Source: Brooklawnia sp963780175
Lineage (GTDB): Bacteria > Actinomycetota > Actinomycetes > Propionibacteriales > Propionibacteriaceae
Direction: 5' to 3'
Assembly: GCA_963780175.1 (NCBI GenBank)
Contig: CAWAAT010000005.1
Span: 22,155 to 86,154, forward strand
DNA length: 64,000 nt
Shown here: positions 51,867 to 61,888 of the stretch, piece after piece
How the letters are laid out: the number at the start of each line of letters is the position of its first letter
Numbering within the stretch: position 1 is the first letter of the stretch
Notes under the pieces: model-generated
Databases searched by the model: none
The model's input: only the letters and a program-made list of their open reading frames with translations
What the model was told of the DNA's origin: nothing
Position numbers and translations under genes: made by a program

Positions 51867-52260
51867 TGGAGTCTCCGTCTTCCTTCGTGCATGCTTCGGT
51901 CGAAGCAGGTCTTGAGGCCGGCCGCGACTGGGCGGGCAACGGCTCACCAATGTTACGTCACGCGGTTCACTATCGGCAAAAGCCATCCCTGCACCACTAA
52001 TGGTCGCGCAGTCCAGCCGACACGCCGGACGCGTCCCAGATTGGTCACGATCGGCTTGCGTGTGAGGGATGAAGTGACTAGCGTCTGACGCCTGAAACCA
52101 CAGTTTTCCACAGGCGTGTGCGGTGTCGCACCTTGACCCGGCGGAACGGTGTGGAGAAGGCTGTGGACAATCGTGGTGGTGGGGTTGAGAACCCGCCACA
52201 GACTGCGCCACCGCAGCCATGCTGTGACCGGGGGGACTAGCAGGAAAGTGATGTGGTGAG
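51867..52260. other. rpmH-dnaA divergent intergenic region with DnaA boxes
   Basis: This 394-base gap must hold the promoters of rpmH and dnaA. It contains a perfect actinobacterial DnaA box TTGTCCACA on the minus strand (52162-52170) and near-matches TTTTCCACA (52104-52112) and TTCTCCACA (minus strand, 52150-52158). These probably give DnaA autoregulation and may be part of oriC. No gene was seen. Confidence 0.7.
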
Positions 52261-53679
52261 GTGTCCGATCAGGCAGATCGTCAGTCGACGGACGCCCTGG
52301 AAAAGGCCTGGCAACACGTCATCAGCAAGGCGGACGCCACGTCCCGGGCCTGGCTGCGATCATCTCATCCCGTGACAGTGCACGAGTCGGTCGTGCTCAT
52401 CGCCGTCCCCAGCGAGTACGCCCGCGGGCGCATCGAGACCCATCAGCGAAGCGAGATCGAACAGGCGCTCTCGGACGCGTTCCACCGCACGATGCAGTTG
52501 GCGGTGACGGTGCAGCCCGACCTGGAACTCGATCTCGGTGCACCGGAGCCGCCGGCCGAGCCTGACGTGCCACCCCTCGAACTCGTCCGGCGTCCCTCAT
52601 CTGCTGCCAGCACAGAACAGTTCGCAGCCGCCTCGGAGCGCAACGATCCCGACCGACTGAACGCCAAGTACACCTTCGACAACTTCGTCATCGGGGGTTC
52701 CAACCGATTCGCCCACGCTGCAGCGGCCGCCGTCGCCGAGAACCCGGGTAAGGCCTACAACCCGCTGATGATCTACGGCGATTCAGGACTGGGCAAGACC
52801 CACCTCCTGCATGCCATCGGCCACTACGTCCGGGAGTACTACCAGAATGCCCAGGTGAAGTACGTCAGCACCGAGGAGTTGACCAACGATTTCATCAACG
52901 CGATCTCGGAGAACCGAACGTCCGCCTTTCGTCGCACCTACCGGGATGTTGATGTGCTGTTGATCGACGACATCCAGTTCCTGTCGTCCAAGATCCAGAC
53001 GCAGGAGGAGTTCTTCCACACCTTCAACACCCTGCACAACGCCCAGAAGCAGATCGTGATGACCTCCGATCGTCCGCCCAAGGCGCTGGAGGCACTCGAA
53101 CCGCGGTTGCGCAGTCGCTTCGAGTGGGGACTGATCACTGACGTCCAACCGCCCGACCTGGAGACGAGGATCGCGATTCTCAAGCGCAAGGCGTCTGCCG
53201 AACGGTTGTCTGTGCCTGCCGAGGTGCTGGAGTTCATCGCCTCGCGTATTCAGACCAACATCCGCGAACTTGAGGGGGCTCTCATCAGGGTGACCGCGTT
53301 CGCGTCACTCAACCGTCAGGACGTCGACCTCTCGCTCGCCGAGGTGGTGCTGAAGGATCTCATTCCGGTCGGGCCCGAGACCGAGGTGACGGCGGCCACC
53401 ATCATCGCTGAAACCGCGAACTACTTCGGCATCGAGAAGACCGAGCTGACCGGGACGTCGCGCACCCAGACGCTGGTTACCGCTCGCCAGATCGCGATGT
53501 ACCTCTGCCGTGAGCTCACCGAACTCTCCCTGCCCAAGATCGGCCTGGAGTTCGGTGGCAAGGACCACACGACCGTCATGCACGCCGACCGGAAGATCCG
53601 GCAGTTGATGCGCGAACGCCGCAGCGTCTACAACCAGGTCACCGAGCTCACCAACCGCATCAAGAACTCCCAGGACTGA
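52261..53679 (+). CDS. dnaA: Chromosomal replication initiator protein DnaA
   Basis: A 472-residue AAA+ initiator. Domain I is at about 1-85, followed by a variable linker; domain III has Walker A GDSGLGKTHL (near 173), Walker B LLIDDIQF and the FGGKDHTTVMHADRKI DNA-binding signature in domain IV (near 440). It starts at GTG 52261. DnaA boxes lie on both sides of the gene. The linker is short compared with Streptomyces, in line with non-filamentous actinobacteria. Confidence 0.97.
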   Translation: MSDQADRQSTDALEKAWQHVISKADATSRAWLRSSHPVTVHESVVLIAVPSEYARGRIETHQRSEIEQALSDAFHRTMQLAVTVQPDLELDLGAPEPPAEPDVPPLELVRRPSSAASTEQFAAASERNDPDRLNAKYTFDNFVIGGSNRFAHAAAAAVAENPGKAYNPLMIYGDSGLGKTHLLHAIGHYVREYYQNAQVKYVSTEELTNDFINAISENRTSAFRRTYRDVDVLLIDDIQFLSSKIQTQEEFFHTFNTLHNAQKQIVMTSDRPPKALEALEPRLRSRFEWGLITDVQPPDLETRIAILKRKASAERLSVPAEVLEFIASRIQTNIRELEGALIRVTAFASLNRQDVDLSLAEVVLKDLIPVGPETEVTAATIIAETANYFGIEKTELTGTSRTQTLVTARQIAMYLCRELTELSLPKIGLEFGGKDHTTVMHADRKIRQLMRERRSVYNQVTELTNRIKNSQD

Positions 53680-54031
53680 GGCTGTGGATAACCCCATCCA
53701 GGGTGTTGACGGTTCGTCACGGTGTACCGGAACAGGTGTGGACGCGATGCCGTACCCCCGCCGCTCTCCACAGGACCCGACTCGTGCGGTGGGCTGAATC
53801 CACAGCCCTTCCACACCGACAAATTCGATCTGACCAGTGAGGTTGCCGGCTTTCCACACCTTGCACAGCAGTGACTACTACTACTGAAGAGACATACAAC
53901 GTCAACCAGTAGAAGTAGCACGCTGGGGACAGGCCGGTCGCAGACAGGGGCGGGCGACAGATGGGTGCAACACACCAGACTCTGGCTATGATTCGCTCAG
54001 GGTCTGCCCCCGAGGACGTGAGGATGGCACC
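53680..54031. other. Probable oriC: dnaA-dnaN intergenic region
   Basis: This 352-base gap has a perfect DnaA box on the minus strand (TTATCCACA, 53683-53691) and at least five near-matches: minus strand 53737-53745, and plus strand 53764-53772, 53796-53804, 53807-53815 and 53850-53858. They are followed by a less GC-rich stretch with GACTACTACTACTGAAG (53872-53888), whose complement is a run of TAG triplets like DnaA-trio elements next to a melting site. This is the standard actinobacterial position of oriC. Exact borders need GC-skew. Confidence 0.82.
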
Positions 54032-55192
54032 GTGAGAATTCGCATGGAACGCGACGTGATGGCCGATGCCGTGGCGTGGGCAGCTCGCAGCCTGCCCAGC
54101 CGGCCGAGCGTCCCGATCCTGGCCGGCCTGTTGATCAAGGCCGATGCCAACGGCGTCACGATGAGCAGCTTCGACTACGAGACCAGCGCCCAGGTTCAGG
54201 TGGACGCGCAGGTCATGGACGAGGGAGAGGCCCTGGTCTCGGGCAAACTGCTCGCCGAGATCGCCCGCAGCCTGCCGAACCGACCGGTCGACCTGTCCAG
54301 CGACTCGGTGCGCGCCGAACTGGTGTGCGGTTCCGCGCGGTTCACCCTGCAGATGCTGCCGGTGGCCGACTACCCCACGCTGCCCGACATGCCCACCGCC
54401 ACCGGCGACGTCGCCTCCGACGTCTTCGCCCAGGCCGTCACCCAGGTCGTGGTGGCCGCCGGCCGCGACGATCTGCTGCCGGTCTTCACCGGTGTGCGCC
54501 TCGAGATCGAGGGCGACACCCTGTCTCTGCTGGCCACGGACCGTTATCGGATGGCCCTCAAGGAACTTCCCTGGCGACCGTCCAGCAGCAGCGCCGAGGG
54601 TGCTGCGCTGGTGCCGGCCCGGGTGCTCAGCGAGGCCGCCCGCTCGATGGCCGGTGGCGAGACCGTCACCCTGGCACTGTCGAGCACCGACGCGGGTGAG
54701 GGTCTGATCGGTCTCGAGGGTGCCAGTGCAGGCACCATCCGCCAGCTCACCACCCGGCTGCTGGGTGGCGAGTTCCCCAAGGTTCGCCACCTCATGGACA
54801 TCAAGCCGCTGGTGGCCGTGCGCTGCAAGACCGACGAGATCGTCGCCTCGGTGAAGCGTGTCTCGCTGGTGGCGGAGCGCAACAGCCCGCTGCGGATGCT
54901 CATCAGCGACGACCAGATCGCCCTGGAGGCCGCGTCCGGCGACCAGGCCCAGGCCTCCGAGGCCGTGGCCGCCCAGGTCGACAACATCAGTGGTGGCGAG
55001 TTGGCGTTGACGGCTGCCGGGTTCAACCCGCACTACCTGTCGGACGCGCTGGCCGCGATCGACACCCCGTACGTGCACTTCTCGTTCACCGCTCCCGGCA
55101 AGCCGTGCCTGGTGCAGGGCCTTGACCTTCTCGACGGCGAACCGCGCGACGACTACAAGCACGTCATCATGTTGATGCGCTTGCCCAACTGA
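54032..55192 (+). CDS. dnaN: DNA polymerase III beta subunit (sliding clamp)
   Basis: A 386-residue protein with three clamp domains. The start is GTG 54032 with GAGGATG upstream, reading RIRMERDVMADAVAWAAR. The C-terminal end carries the usual PVMLMRLP-type final strand (here IIMLMRLPN). It tethers the replicative polymerase to DNA. It is followed by recF after four bases, so dnaN-recF-dciA form a transcript. Confidence 0.97.
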   Translation: MRIRMERDVMADAVAWAARSLPSRPSVPILAGLLIKADANGVTMSSFDYETSAQVQVDAQVMDEGEALVSGKLLAEIARSLPNRPVDLSSDSVRAELVCGSARFTLQMLPVADYPTLPDMPTATGDVASDVFAQAVTQVVVAAGRDDLLPVFTGVRLEIEGDTLSLLATDRYRMALKELPWRPSSSSAEGAALVPARVLSEAARSMAGGETVTLALSSTDAGEGLIGLEGASAGTIRQLTTRLLGGEFPKVRHLMDIKPLVAVRCKTDEIVASVKRVSLVAERNSPLRMLISDDQIALEAASGDQAQASEAVAAQVDNISGGELALTAAGFNPHYLSDALAAIDTPYVHFSFTAPGKPCLVQGLDLLDGEPRDDYKHVIMLMRLPN

Positions 55193-55196
55193 GGCT

Positions 55197-56354
55197 GTGT
55201 ACGTCGCGAGGCTGGAGCTCCACCAGTTCCGTAACTACACGGATGCCGACGTGCACCTTGCGCCAGGAGTGTCGATCTTCCAGGGAGCCAACGGGCAGGG
55301 CAAGACCAACCTCGTCGAGGCCATCGAGTACCTGTCACGGCTCGGTTCGCATCGCGTCAGCACCGACGCACCACTGGTGCAGGCCGGCACCGATCAGGCG
55401 GTGGTTCGCGCAGAGGTCGTCGCCGGCCGCGACGACCCTCGCAAGCTACTGCTCGAACTGGAGATCAACCCCGGCCGCGCCAATCGTGGGCGCATCAACC
55501 GGGCCCCGCTGGCACGAACCCACGACCTGCTCGGGGCGCTGCGCAGTGTGGTGTTCAGCCCCGAGGACCTCGCGGTCGTCAAGGGCGACCCGGCGGCTCG
55601 TCGCGGCTTCCTTGATGACCTGGTGGTCAGTCGCTGGCCCCGCATGCTGGGCGTCAAACAGGACTACGACAAGGTGCTTCGGCAACGCAACACCCTGCTC
55701 AAGTCATTGCTGGGGACGCGTCCGGGCCCCGACGACGAGTTCACCATCGACATCTGGGACACCCAACTGGTGAGGCTGGGCAGTGAACTGCTGGCCGCGC
55801 GGCTCGACACCCTGGCCGAGTTGAGTGGACCGACCCGGGACGCCTACGCGGCGATCGCCCCGGTGAATAACCAGACCGAGGCGTCCTACCGGGGCAGCTT
55901 CGAGTTGCCCGCCGACCCCGCCGAGCTGCCCGAGGCCTTCAGTGCGGCCCTGTCGCAACGTCGAGGCGAGGAGCGCGCCCGTGGTCTCACGCTGGTCGGC
56001 CCGCACCGCGACGACCTGAGCCTGTCGATCGGTGACCTGCCGGCTCGCGGATACGCCTCGCACGGCGAATCATGGTCGCTGGCGCTGGCCCTGCGGCTGG
56101 GTGCCTTCGATCTGTTGCGCGCCGACGGTATCGAGGCGGTGTTGATCCTGGACGACGTCTTCGCCGAACTGGACGCCACCCGTCGCGAGCGGCTCGCCGC
56201 CGCCGCCCGGCAGGCGGAACAGGTGCTGGTCACGGCCGCGGTCCCCGGGGATGTGCCCGACGTGCTGCGCGGGCAACGCTTCGAGGTGCACGCGGGCACC
56301 ATCACCCGCGCAAGCCACGAGGGGGTGGACGGGGATGAACCAGACCCGGCCTGA
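55197..56354 (+). CDS. recF: DNA replication and repair protein RecF
   Basis: A 385-residue SMC-like ATPase. Walker A is GANGQGKTNLVEAI (about residues 31-44), the signature is near EAHGESWSLALALRLG-like SHGESWSLAL (about 290), and Walker B is LILDDVFAELD. It loads RecA at gaps through RecOR. GTG 55197 starts four bases after dnaN. It overlaps the next gene by 20 bases. Confidence 0.95.
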   Translation: MYVARLELHQFRNYTDADVHLAPGVSIFQGANGQGKTNLVEAIEYLSRLGSHRVSTDAPLVQAGTDQAVVRAEVVAGRDDPRKLLLELEINPGRANRGRINRAPLARTHDLLGALRSVVFSPEDLAVVKGDPAARRGFLDDLVVSRWPRMLGVKQDYDKVLRQRNTLLKSLLGTRPGPDDEFTIDIWDTQLVRLGSELLAARLDTLAELSGPTRDAYAAIAPVNNQTEASYRGSFELPADPAELPEAFSAALSQRRGEERARGLTLVGPHRDDLSLSIGDLPARGYASHGESWSLALALRLGAFDLLRADGIEAVLILDDVFAELDATRRERLAAAARQAEQVLVTAAVPGDVPDVLRGQRFEVHAGTITRASHEGVDGDEPDPA

Positions 56355-56913
56355 ACCACCCGAGGGCCTCGACGATGTGATGGTTCCCCCCGAGCCGGTG
56401 CTGGCACCCGACCACGACCCCCTCGGGGTGGAGGTTGCCCTGCGGGTGGCCCACGGCGTGGCCGGCATCCTGCCCTCACCGCGTCCGATCGGGAAACGTC
56501 GGCGATGGGTGGCGCCTACGGCGGTGGAGCAGCGCTCGGGGTCCGGACCTGATGAGAGGGATCCGCAACCGTTGGCCGGAGCCATGGACGCTCTGGTGGG
56601 GCGGCGAGGCTGGCGCACCGAGATTGGGTTGCGCCGGTTGCTCGATCGCTGGCCGCAGATCGTCGGCCCAGTGAACGCCGAGCACTGCCGTCCCGCTGGT
56701 TTCGACGACAAGGTGCTGGTGGTCAGGGCGGAGTCCTCGACCTGGGCGACGGTGCTGAGGCAGCTCGCGCCGCAGATCGTCGCGAAGCTGAACGCCGAGC
56801 TGGGTGAGGGTTCGGTGGTCCGCATCGACGTGCGTGGCCCGGCGGCGCCGTCCTGGAAGCACGGGCCTCGTTCGGTGCGCGACGGCCGCGGGCCGCGCGA
56901 CACCTACGGCTGA
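56335..56913 (+). CDS. DciA/DUF721 family protein
   Basis: A 192-residue protein with a variable N-terminus and a C-terminal DUF721 domain (about 95-185): LDRWPQIVGPVNAEHCRPAG then LVVRAESSTWATVLRQLAP. DciA proteins help load the replicative helicase in bacteria without DnaC/DnaI, and this position after recF is typical of Actinobacteria. ATG 56335 overlaps recF. The N-terminal 90 residues look unstructured and rich in Pro and Arg. Confidence 0.88.
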   Translation: MNQTRPEPPEGLDDVMVPPEPVLAPDHDPLGVEVALRVAHGVAGILPSPRPIGKRRRWVAPTAVEQRSGSGPDERDPQPLAGAMDALVGRRGWRTEIGLRRLLDRWPQIVGPVNAEHCRPAGFDDKVLVVRAESSTWATVLRQLAPQIVAKLNAELGEGSVVRIDVRGPAAPSWKHGPRSVRDGRGPRDTYG

Positions 56914-56977
56914 TCAAATCTCCGATCTGGGCCGCTGAAGGGGCCCGGGCTTGGTATGGGTCCGCACGGCTGCCCGT

Positions 56978-56989
56978 TGGACGCGTCCA
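56978..56989. repeat. 12-bp perfect palindrome upstream of gyrB
   Basis: TGGACGCGTCCA is a perfect palindrome about 145 bases before the gyrB start. It contains the hexamer GGACGC on both strands, a word common in this window. It could be an operator or a modification site. Confidence 0.4.
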
Positions 56990-57004
56990 CGGTGTCCTGG
57001 TGAG

Positions 57005-57035
57005 CCCTCAGGACCCATTCAAGGACGCCTGAGGG
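57005..57035 (+). promoter_or_regulatory. Inverted repeat in the gyrB leader region
   Basis: CCCTCAGG (57005-57012) and CCTGAGGG (57028-57035) form a perfect 8-bp stem with a 15-base loop. It lies between dciA and gyrB. It could terminate the dnaN-recF-dciA transcript or regulate gyrB. A TAGGAT about 30 bases further on is a weak -10 candidate. Confidence 0.45.
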
Positions 57036-57133
57036 TACCCCAGATGGGAACCATGGCCCCACAATGGTAGGATTTCGTACTTGGGACGAGTCCAGATTCA
57101 GGCCTTGCCCGAGCGACGAAGGAGCGGCTGCCG

Positions 57134-59173
57134 GTGAGTGATCAGGCAATCCAGGCAGGCCAGGACGACGAGTCCGGCGAACCCGACATCGACATCGAGT
57201 TGACCGACGACGCAGCCGATCTGCATTCCGATGGCGAGTACGGGGCATCCCAGATTCAGGTGCTGGAGGGTCTGGAGGCGGTACGCAAGCGTCCGGGCAT
57301 GTACATCGGCTCGACCGGTGAGCGCGGCCTGCACCACCTGGTCTACGAAATTGTGGACAACTCTGTGGACGAGGCCCTGGCTGGGCACTGCGACCGCATC
57401 ACCGTCGAACTGCTGGACGGTGGCGGGTGCCGGGTGGCCGACAACGGGCGCGGCATCCCGGTGGCCATGCACCCCACCGAGGGGGTGTCCAGCCTCACCC
57501 TGGTGCTCACCGTCCTGCACGCCGGCGGCAAGTTCGGCAGCGGCGGCTACAAGGTTTCGGGCGGTCTGCACGGTGTGGGCAGTTCGGTGGTGAACGCCCT
57601 GAGCGCGCGGCTGATCGCCGAAGTACGCAGAGACGGCTACCACTGGCGGCAGAGCTTCACCCTGGGCACGCCGGACGCGCCGGTGGAACGCCTCGAAGAG
57701 AGCCACGACACCGGCACGACCATCACGTTCTTCCCCAGCTCCGAGATCTTCGAGTCGACCAACTTCAACTACGAGACGCTGTCCACTCGACTGCGTGAGA
57801 TGGCCTTCCTCAACAAGGGCCTGCGCATCGAGATGGTCGACCGGCGCAGGGACCACGTGGATGACGACGGCCGGCCAATCCGTGACGAGTTCTGGTACGC
57901 CAACGGCCTGGTCGACTTCGTGCGTTACCTCACCGGCAGCCGGGAACCGCTGACCAGCGTGATCGACGTTGAGGCGCACTCAGTAGACCTTGGGATGGGC
58001 GTCGAGCTCGCGATGCAGTGGAACACGGGCTACGGGAGCTCGCTGCACACCTTCGCCAACACGATCAACACCCATGAGGGCGGCACCCATGAGGAGGGGT
58101 TGCGTGCTGCGCTCACCCTGACCGTCAACAAGTGGGGTGAGACCTGGGGACTGATCCGGAAGAAGGAGGACCGGGTCGGCAACGAGGACATTCGCGAGGG
58201 CCTGACCGCCATCTTGTCCATCAAGATCTCCGAACCGCAGTTCGAGGGTCAGACCAAGACCAAACTCGGCAACACCGAGGCCCGTGGCTTCGTCCAGAAG
58301 GTCGTCAACGACCGGCTTGGCGACTGGATGGAACGCAACCCTTCGGAGGGCAAGGAGATCGTCCGCAAGGCGATCGCCGCCGCGTCCGCTCGGATCGCCG
58401 CCCGCAAGGCTCGTGAGGCGGCCCGCAACCGCAAGGGTCTGCTCGGTGCCGGCGGCCTGCCAGGCAAGCTGGCGGACTGCTCCTCCACCAACCCGGAGGA
58501 GTGCGAGATCTTCATCGTCGAGGGCAACTCGGCAGGTGGGTCGGCCAAGGGTGGACGCGACCCGCGCACCCAGGCGATCCTGCCGTTGCGCGGCAAGATC
58601 CTCAACGTCGAGAAGGCACGGATCGACCGCATCTGGGCGAACAAGGAGGTCGAGGCGATCATCAACGCGCTCGGCACCGGCGTCCACGATGACTTCGACG
58701 TCAACAAGCTGCGCTACCACAAGATCGTCCTGATGGCCGATGCGGACGTCGACGGCTCACACATCCGCACCCTGCTGCTCACTCTGCTGTTCAGGTTCCT
58801 GAAGCCGCTGATCGACCAGGGCTACGTCTACCTGGCCCAGCCGCCGCTGTTCCGGATCAGGTGGACGAACTCGGCGCACGAGTTGGCGTACAACGACGCC
58901 GAACGTGACGCTCTGCGGGATGCCGGAGTTGCCGCCGGCAAGAAGCTGCCCAACATCAACCCGATCCAGCGGTACAAGGGCCTGGGCGAGATGGACGCGC
59001 AAGATCTCTGGGAAACCACGATGGATCCCACCGGACGGATCCTGTTGCAGGTGACGCTGGACGATGCCGCCCGCGCCGACCAGATGTTCTCGATCCTGAT
59101 GGGCGAGGACGTCGAGGAACGCCGGCGCTTCATCCAGCGCAACGCCAAGGACGTCCGCTTCCTCGACATCTGA
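57134..59173 (+). CDS. gyrB: DNA gyrase subunit B
   Basis: A 679-residue type II topoisomerase subunit. The GHKL ATPase domain has EIVDNSVDEALAG, NGRGIPV and GLHGVGSSVVNAL; the TOPRIM domain has the EGNSAGGSAKGGRD and LMADADVDGSHI metal motifs; and it ends with KDVRFLDI. The N-terminal 35 residues are acidic and precede the conserved domain. It starts at GTG 57134 with AAGGAGCGG upstream and is 18 bases before gyrA. Confidence 0.97.
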   Translation: MSDQAIQAGQDDESGEPDIDIELTDDAADLHSDGEYGASQIQVLEGLEAVRKRPGMYIGSTGERGLHHLVYEIVDNSVDEALAGHCDRITVELLDGGGCRVADNGRGIPVAMHPTEGVSSLTLVLTVLHAGGKFGSGGYKVSGGLHGVGSSVVNALSARLIAEVRRDGYHWRQSFTLGTPDAPVERLEESHDTGTTITFFPSSEIFESTNFNYETLSTRLREMAFLNKGLRIEMVDRRRDHVDDDGRPIRDEFWYANGLVDFVRYLTGSREPLTSVIDVEAHSVDLGMGVELAMQWNTGYGSSLHTFANTINTHEGGTHEEGLRAALTLTVNKWGETWGLIRKKEDRVGNEDIREGLTAILSIKISEPQFEGQTKTKLGNTEARGFVQKVVNDRLGDWMERNPSEGKEIVRKAIAAASARIAARKAREAARNRKGLLGAGGLPGKLADCSSTNPEECEIFIVEGNSAGGSAKGGRDPRTQAILPLRGKILNVEKARIDRIWANKEVEAIINALGTGVHDDFDVNKLRYHKIVLMADADVDGSHIRTLLLTLLFRFLKPLIDQGYVYLAQPPLFRIRWTNSAHELAYNDAERDALRDAGVAAGKKLPNINPIQRYKGLGEMDAQDLWETTMDPTGRILLQVTLDDAARADQMFSILMGEDVEERRRFIQRNAKDVRFLDI

Positions 59174-59191
59174 TCCAGAAGGAACCAGACA

Positions 59192-61888
59192 ATGACTGAC
59201 ATCCCCCAGGGCCCCAGCGGGCCTGCGGACGACGACATCCTCGGCGGCGGCGACCAGTTGCGTCCCGGGGGTAACCCGGTGAGCGAGGAAGAGGCCGCCG
59301 AGCAGGTGATCGACGCCATCGTCGAGCCGCGCAAGGGCGTGGTCGACCAGATCGACCTGCAGACCGAGGTGCAGAACTCCTACCTCGAGTACGCGATGAG
59401 CGTCATCGTGGGGCGCGCCCTGCCTGACGTCCGCGACGGTTTGAAGCCCGTGCACCGGCGCGTGATCTACGCCATGTACGACGGTGGTTACCGACCCGAC
59501 CGTGGCTGGAACAAGTGCTCACGCGTAGTCGGTGAGGTGATGGGTCTGTACCACCCGCACGGCGACTCGGCGATCTATGACACCCTGGTGCGCCTGGCGC
59601 AGCCGTGGGTGATGCGCGCTCCGCTGGTGAGTGGGCAGGGCAACTTCGGTTCGCCCGGCAACGACCAGGCCGCCGCCATGCGGTACACCGAGTGCAAGAT
59701 GGCGCCGATGGCCATGGAGATGGTCCGCGACATCGCCGAGAACACGGTCGACTTCCAGCCGAACTACGACAACCGCGAGATGGAGCCGACAGTCATGCCG
59801 GCCCGCTACCCGAACTTGCTGGTCAACGGCTCGTCGGGCATCGCGGTGGGGATGGCCACCAACATCCCGACCCACAACCTGCGTGAGGTCAACGAGGCGG
59901 TGCAGTGGGCGTTGCAGCACCCCGATGCGAGTTCGGAGGAGCTGCTCGAAGCAGCGATGGCCCGCATCAAGGGTCCTGACTTCCCGACGGGCGCACTGAT
60001 CGTCGGGCGTCGCGGTATCGAGGACGCCTACCGCACCGGACGCGGACTGGTCACGATGCGCGCGGTGATCACCATCGAGGAGGACGCCCGAGGGCGCACC
60101 ACCCTGGTCGTCACCGAGTTGCCGTACATGTGCAACCCGGACAATCTGGCCCAGAAGATCGCCGACCTGGTGAACGCAGGCCGGCTGACCGGAATCGCCG
60201 ACATCAGGGACGACACCTCGGCCCGAACCGGGCAGCGGCTGGTGATCGTCCTCAAGCGGGACGCCCAGCCCCGCGTGGTGATGAACAACCTGTACAAGCA
60301 CACCCAGTTGCAGGACACCTTCGGCTGCAACATGCTGGCCCTGGTGGACGAGGTGCCGCGCACCCTGCGCCTCGACCAGTTCATCAAGTACTGGGTCGAC
60401 CACCAGCTCGAGGTCATCCGGCGACGCACGCAGTACCGGTTGGACGAGGCCGAGAAGTCCGCCCACATCTACCGGGGGCTGGTCAAGGCGCTCGACATGC
60501 TGGACGAGGTCATCGCCCTGATCAGGCGGTCGCAGAACTCGGAGGCGGCGAACAAGGGCCTGCAAGACCTGTTGGACATCGACGAGGTGCAGGCCCAGGC
60601 GATCCTGGACATGCAGCTGCGAAGGCTGGCGGCCCTGGAGCGTCAGAAGATCATCGACCGCTTGGCCGATCTGGAGCGAGTCATCGCCGACCTGATCGAC
60701 ATCCTGGCCAACGAGCAGCGCCAGCGCGAGATCGTGGCGAGCGAACTCACCGAGATCGTCGAGAAGTACGGCGACGAGCGGCGTACCCAGATCATCTCGG
60801 CTGACGGTGACATGAGCGACGAGGACCTCATCCCCAACGAGGAGGGGGTCATCACCCTGACGCGTGGTGGCTACATCAAGCGCACCCGGATCGACCAGTA
60901 CCGCGTCCAGAAGCGCGGTGGCAGGGGTGTTCGCGGCGCCTTGCTGCGCTCGGAGGACCAGGTGGAGGCCGTGTTCACGGCGATGAGCCACGACTGGTTG
61001 GTCTTCTTCACCAACATGGGCCGGGCGTATCGCATCAAGGCGTGGCAGGTTCCCGAAGGCGGGCGGGACGCCAAGGGCGGCCACGTGGCCGGTCTGTTGA
61101 GCTTCCTGCCTGACGAGCGGATCGCCCAGGGCATCGTCCTGCGCAGCTACGAGGACGCCGAATACCTCATGCTGGCCACCCGCAAGGGCCTGATCAAGAA
61201 GACCGCGCTGTCGCTGTACGACTCGTCGCGGGCGGCGGGGCTGATGGCGGTGAACTTCCGTGACCCCGACGACGAACTGATCGGCGCCGAACTGCTCAAC
61301 AGCGACGATGACGTGCTGCTCATCAGCCGCAAGGGGCAGGGCATCCGGTTCACCGCCGACGACGAACAGGTGCGCCCGATGGGTCGCACCACCTCGGGAG
61401 TGACCGGCATGCGGTTCCGGGGTGACGACGAACTGCTGAGCATGGCTGTCATTCCGGCAGGGGCGGACGAGGAGAACCAGTTCGTCTTCAGCGTGACCGA
61501 TGAGGGCTACGCCAAGCGCACGAAGGTGTCGGAGTTCCGGACGCAGAATCGCGGCGGGCTGGGCGTCCGGGCGATGCGGCTGATCGACGAGCGCGGCGGC
61601 CTGGTGTCGGCGCTGGTGGTGAGTGAGGACGACGAGGTGATCTCGTTCAAGACCTCGGGCCAGGTCATTCGCAGCTCGGTGGCCGACGTGACACCGACCG
61701 GACGCGACACCATGGGCGTCAAGTTCGTCGGCATCAAGGGCGACGACCAGGTGGTGGCGGTGACCGTCAACCCCGAGCGTCCCGAGGACGTCGAGCCGGT
61801 GACCGAGGGCGTCGAAACGACTGGGGAACCTGATGACGTTAGTGTTGGTGGCGACGTAGACGTCGAAGGGGAGGCAACCGATGAGTGA
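59192..61888 (+). CDS. gyrA: DNA gyrase subunit A
   Basis: An 898-residue breakage-reunion subunit. The quinolone-determining region reads HPHGDSAIYDTLVR, with Ser and Asp at the classical positions (the susceptible-type residues in most bacteria). The catalytic Tyr is in AAMRYTEC, and the C-terminal beta-pinwheel has the gyrA box QKRGGRG near residue 571. The acidic tail is longer than usual. It works with GyrB to introduce negative supercoils. The stop overlaps the next gene by eight bases. Confidence 0.97.
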   Translation: MTDIPQGPSGPADDDILGGGDQLRPGGNPVSEEEAAEQVIDAIVEPRKGVVDQIDLQTEVQNSYLEYAMSVIVGRALPDVRDGLKPVHRRVIYAMYDGGYRPDRGWNKCSRVVGEVMGLYHPHGDSAIYDTLVRLAQPWVMRAPLVSGQGNFGSPGNDQAAAMRYTECKMAPMAMEMVRDIAENTVDFQPNYDNREMEPTVMPARYPNLLVNGSSGIAVGMATNIPTHNLREVNEAVQWALQHPDASSEELLEAAMARIKGPDFPTGALIVGRRGIEDAYRTGRGLVTMRAVITIEEDARGRTTLVVTELPYMCNPDNLAQKIADLVNAGRLTGIADIRDDTSARTGQRLVIVLKRDAQPRVVMNNLYKHTQLQDTFGCNMLALVDEVPRTLRLDQFIKYWVDHQLEVIRRRTQYRLDEAEKSAHIYRGLVKALDMLDEVIALIRRSQNSEAANKGLQDLLDIDEVQAQAILDMQLRRLAALERQKIIDRLADLERVIADLIDILANEQRQREIVASELTEIVEKYGDERRTQIISADGDMSDEDLIPNEEGVITLTRGGYIKRTRIDQYRVQKRGGRGVRGALLRSEDQVEAVFTAMSHDWLVFFTNMGRAYRIKAWQVPEGGRDAKGGHVAGLLSFLPDERIAQGIVLRSYEDAEYLMLATRKGLIKKTALSLYDSSRAAGLMAVNFRDPDDELIGAELLNSDDDVLLISRKGQGIRFTADDEQVRPMGRTTSGVTGMRFRGDDELLSMAVIPAGADEENQFVFSVTDEGYAKRTKVSEFRTQNRGGLGVRAMRLIDERGGLVSALVVSEDDEVISFKTSGQVIRSSVADVTPTGRDTMGVKFVGIKGDDQVVAVTVNPERPEDVEPVTEGVETTGEPDDVSVGGDVDVEGEATDE

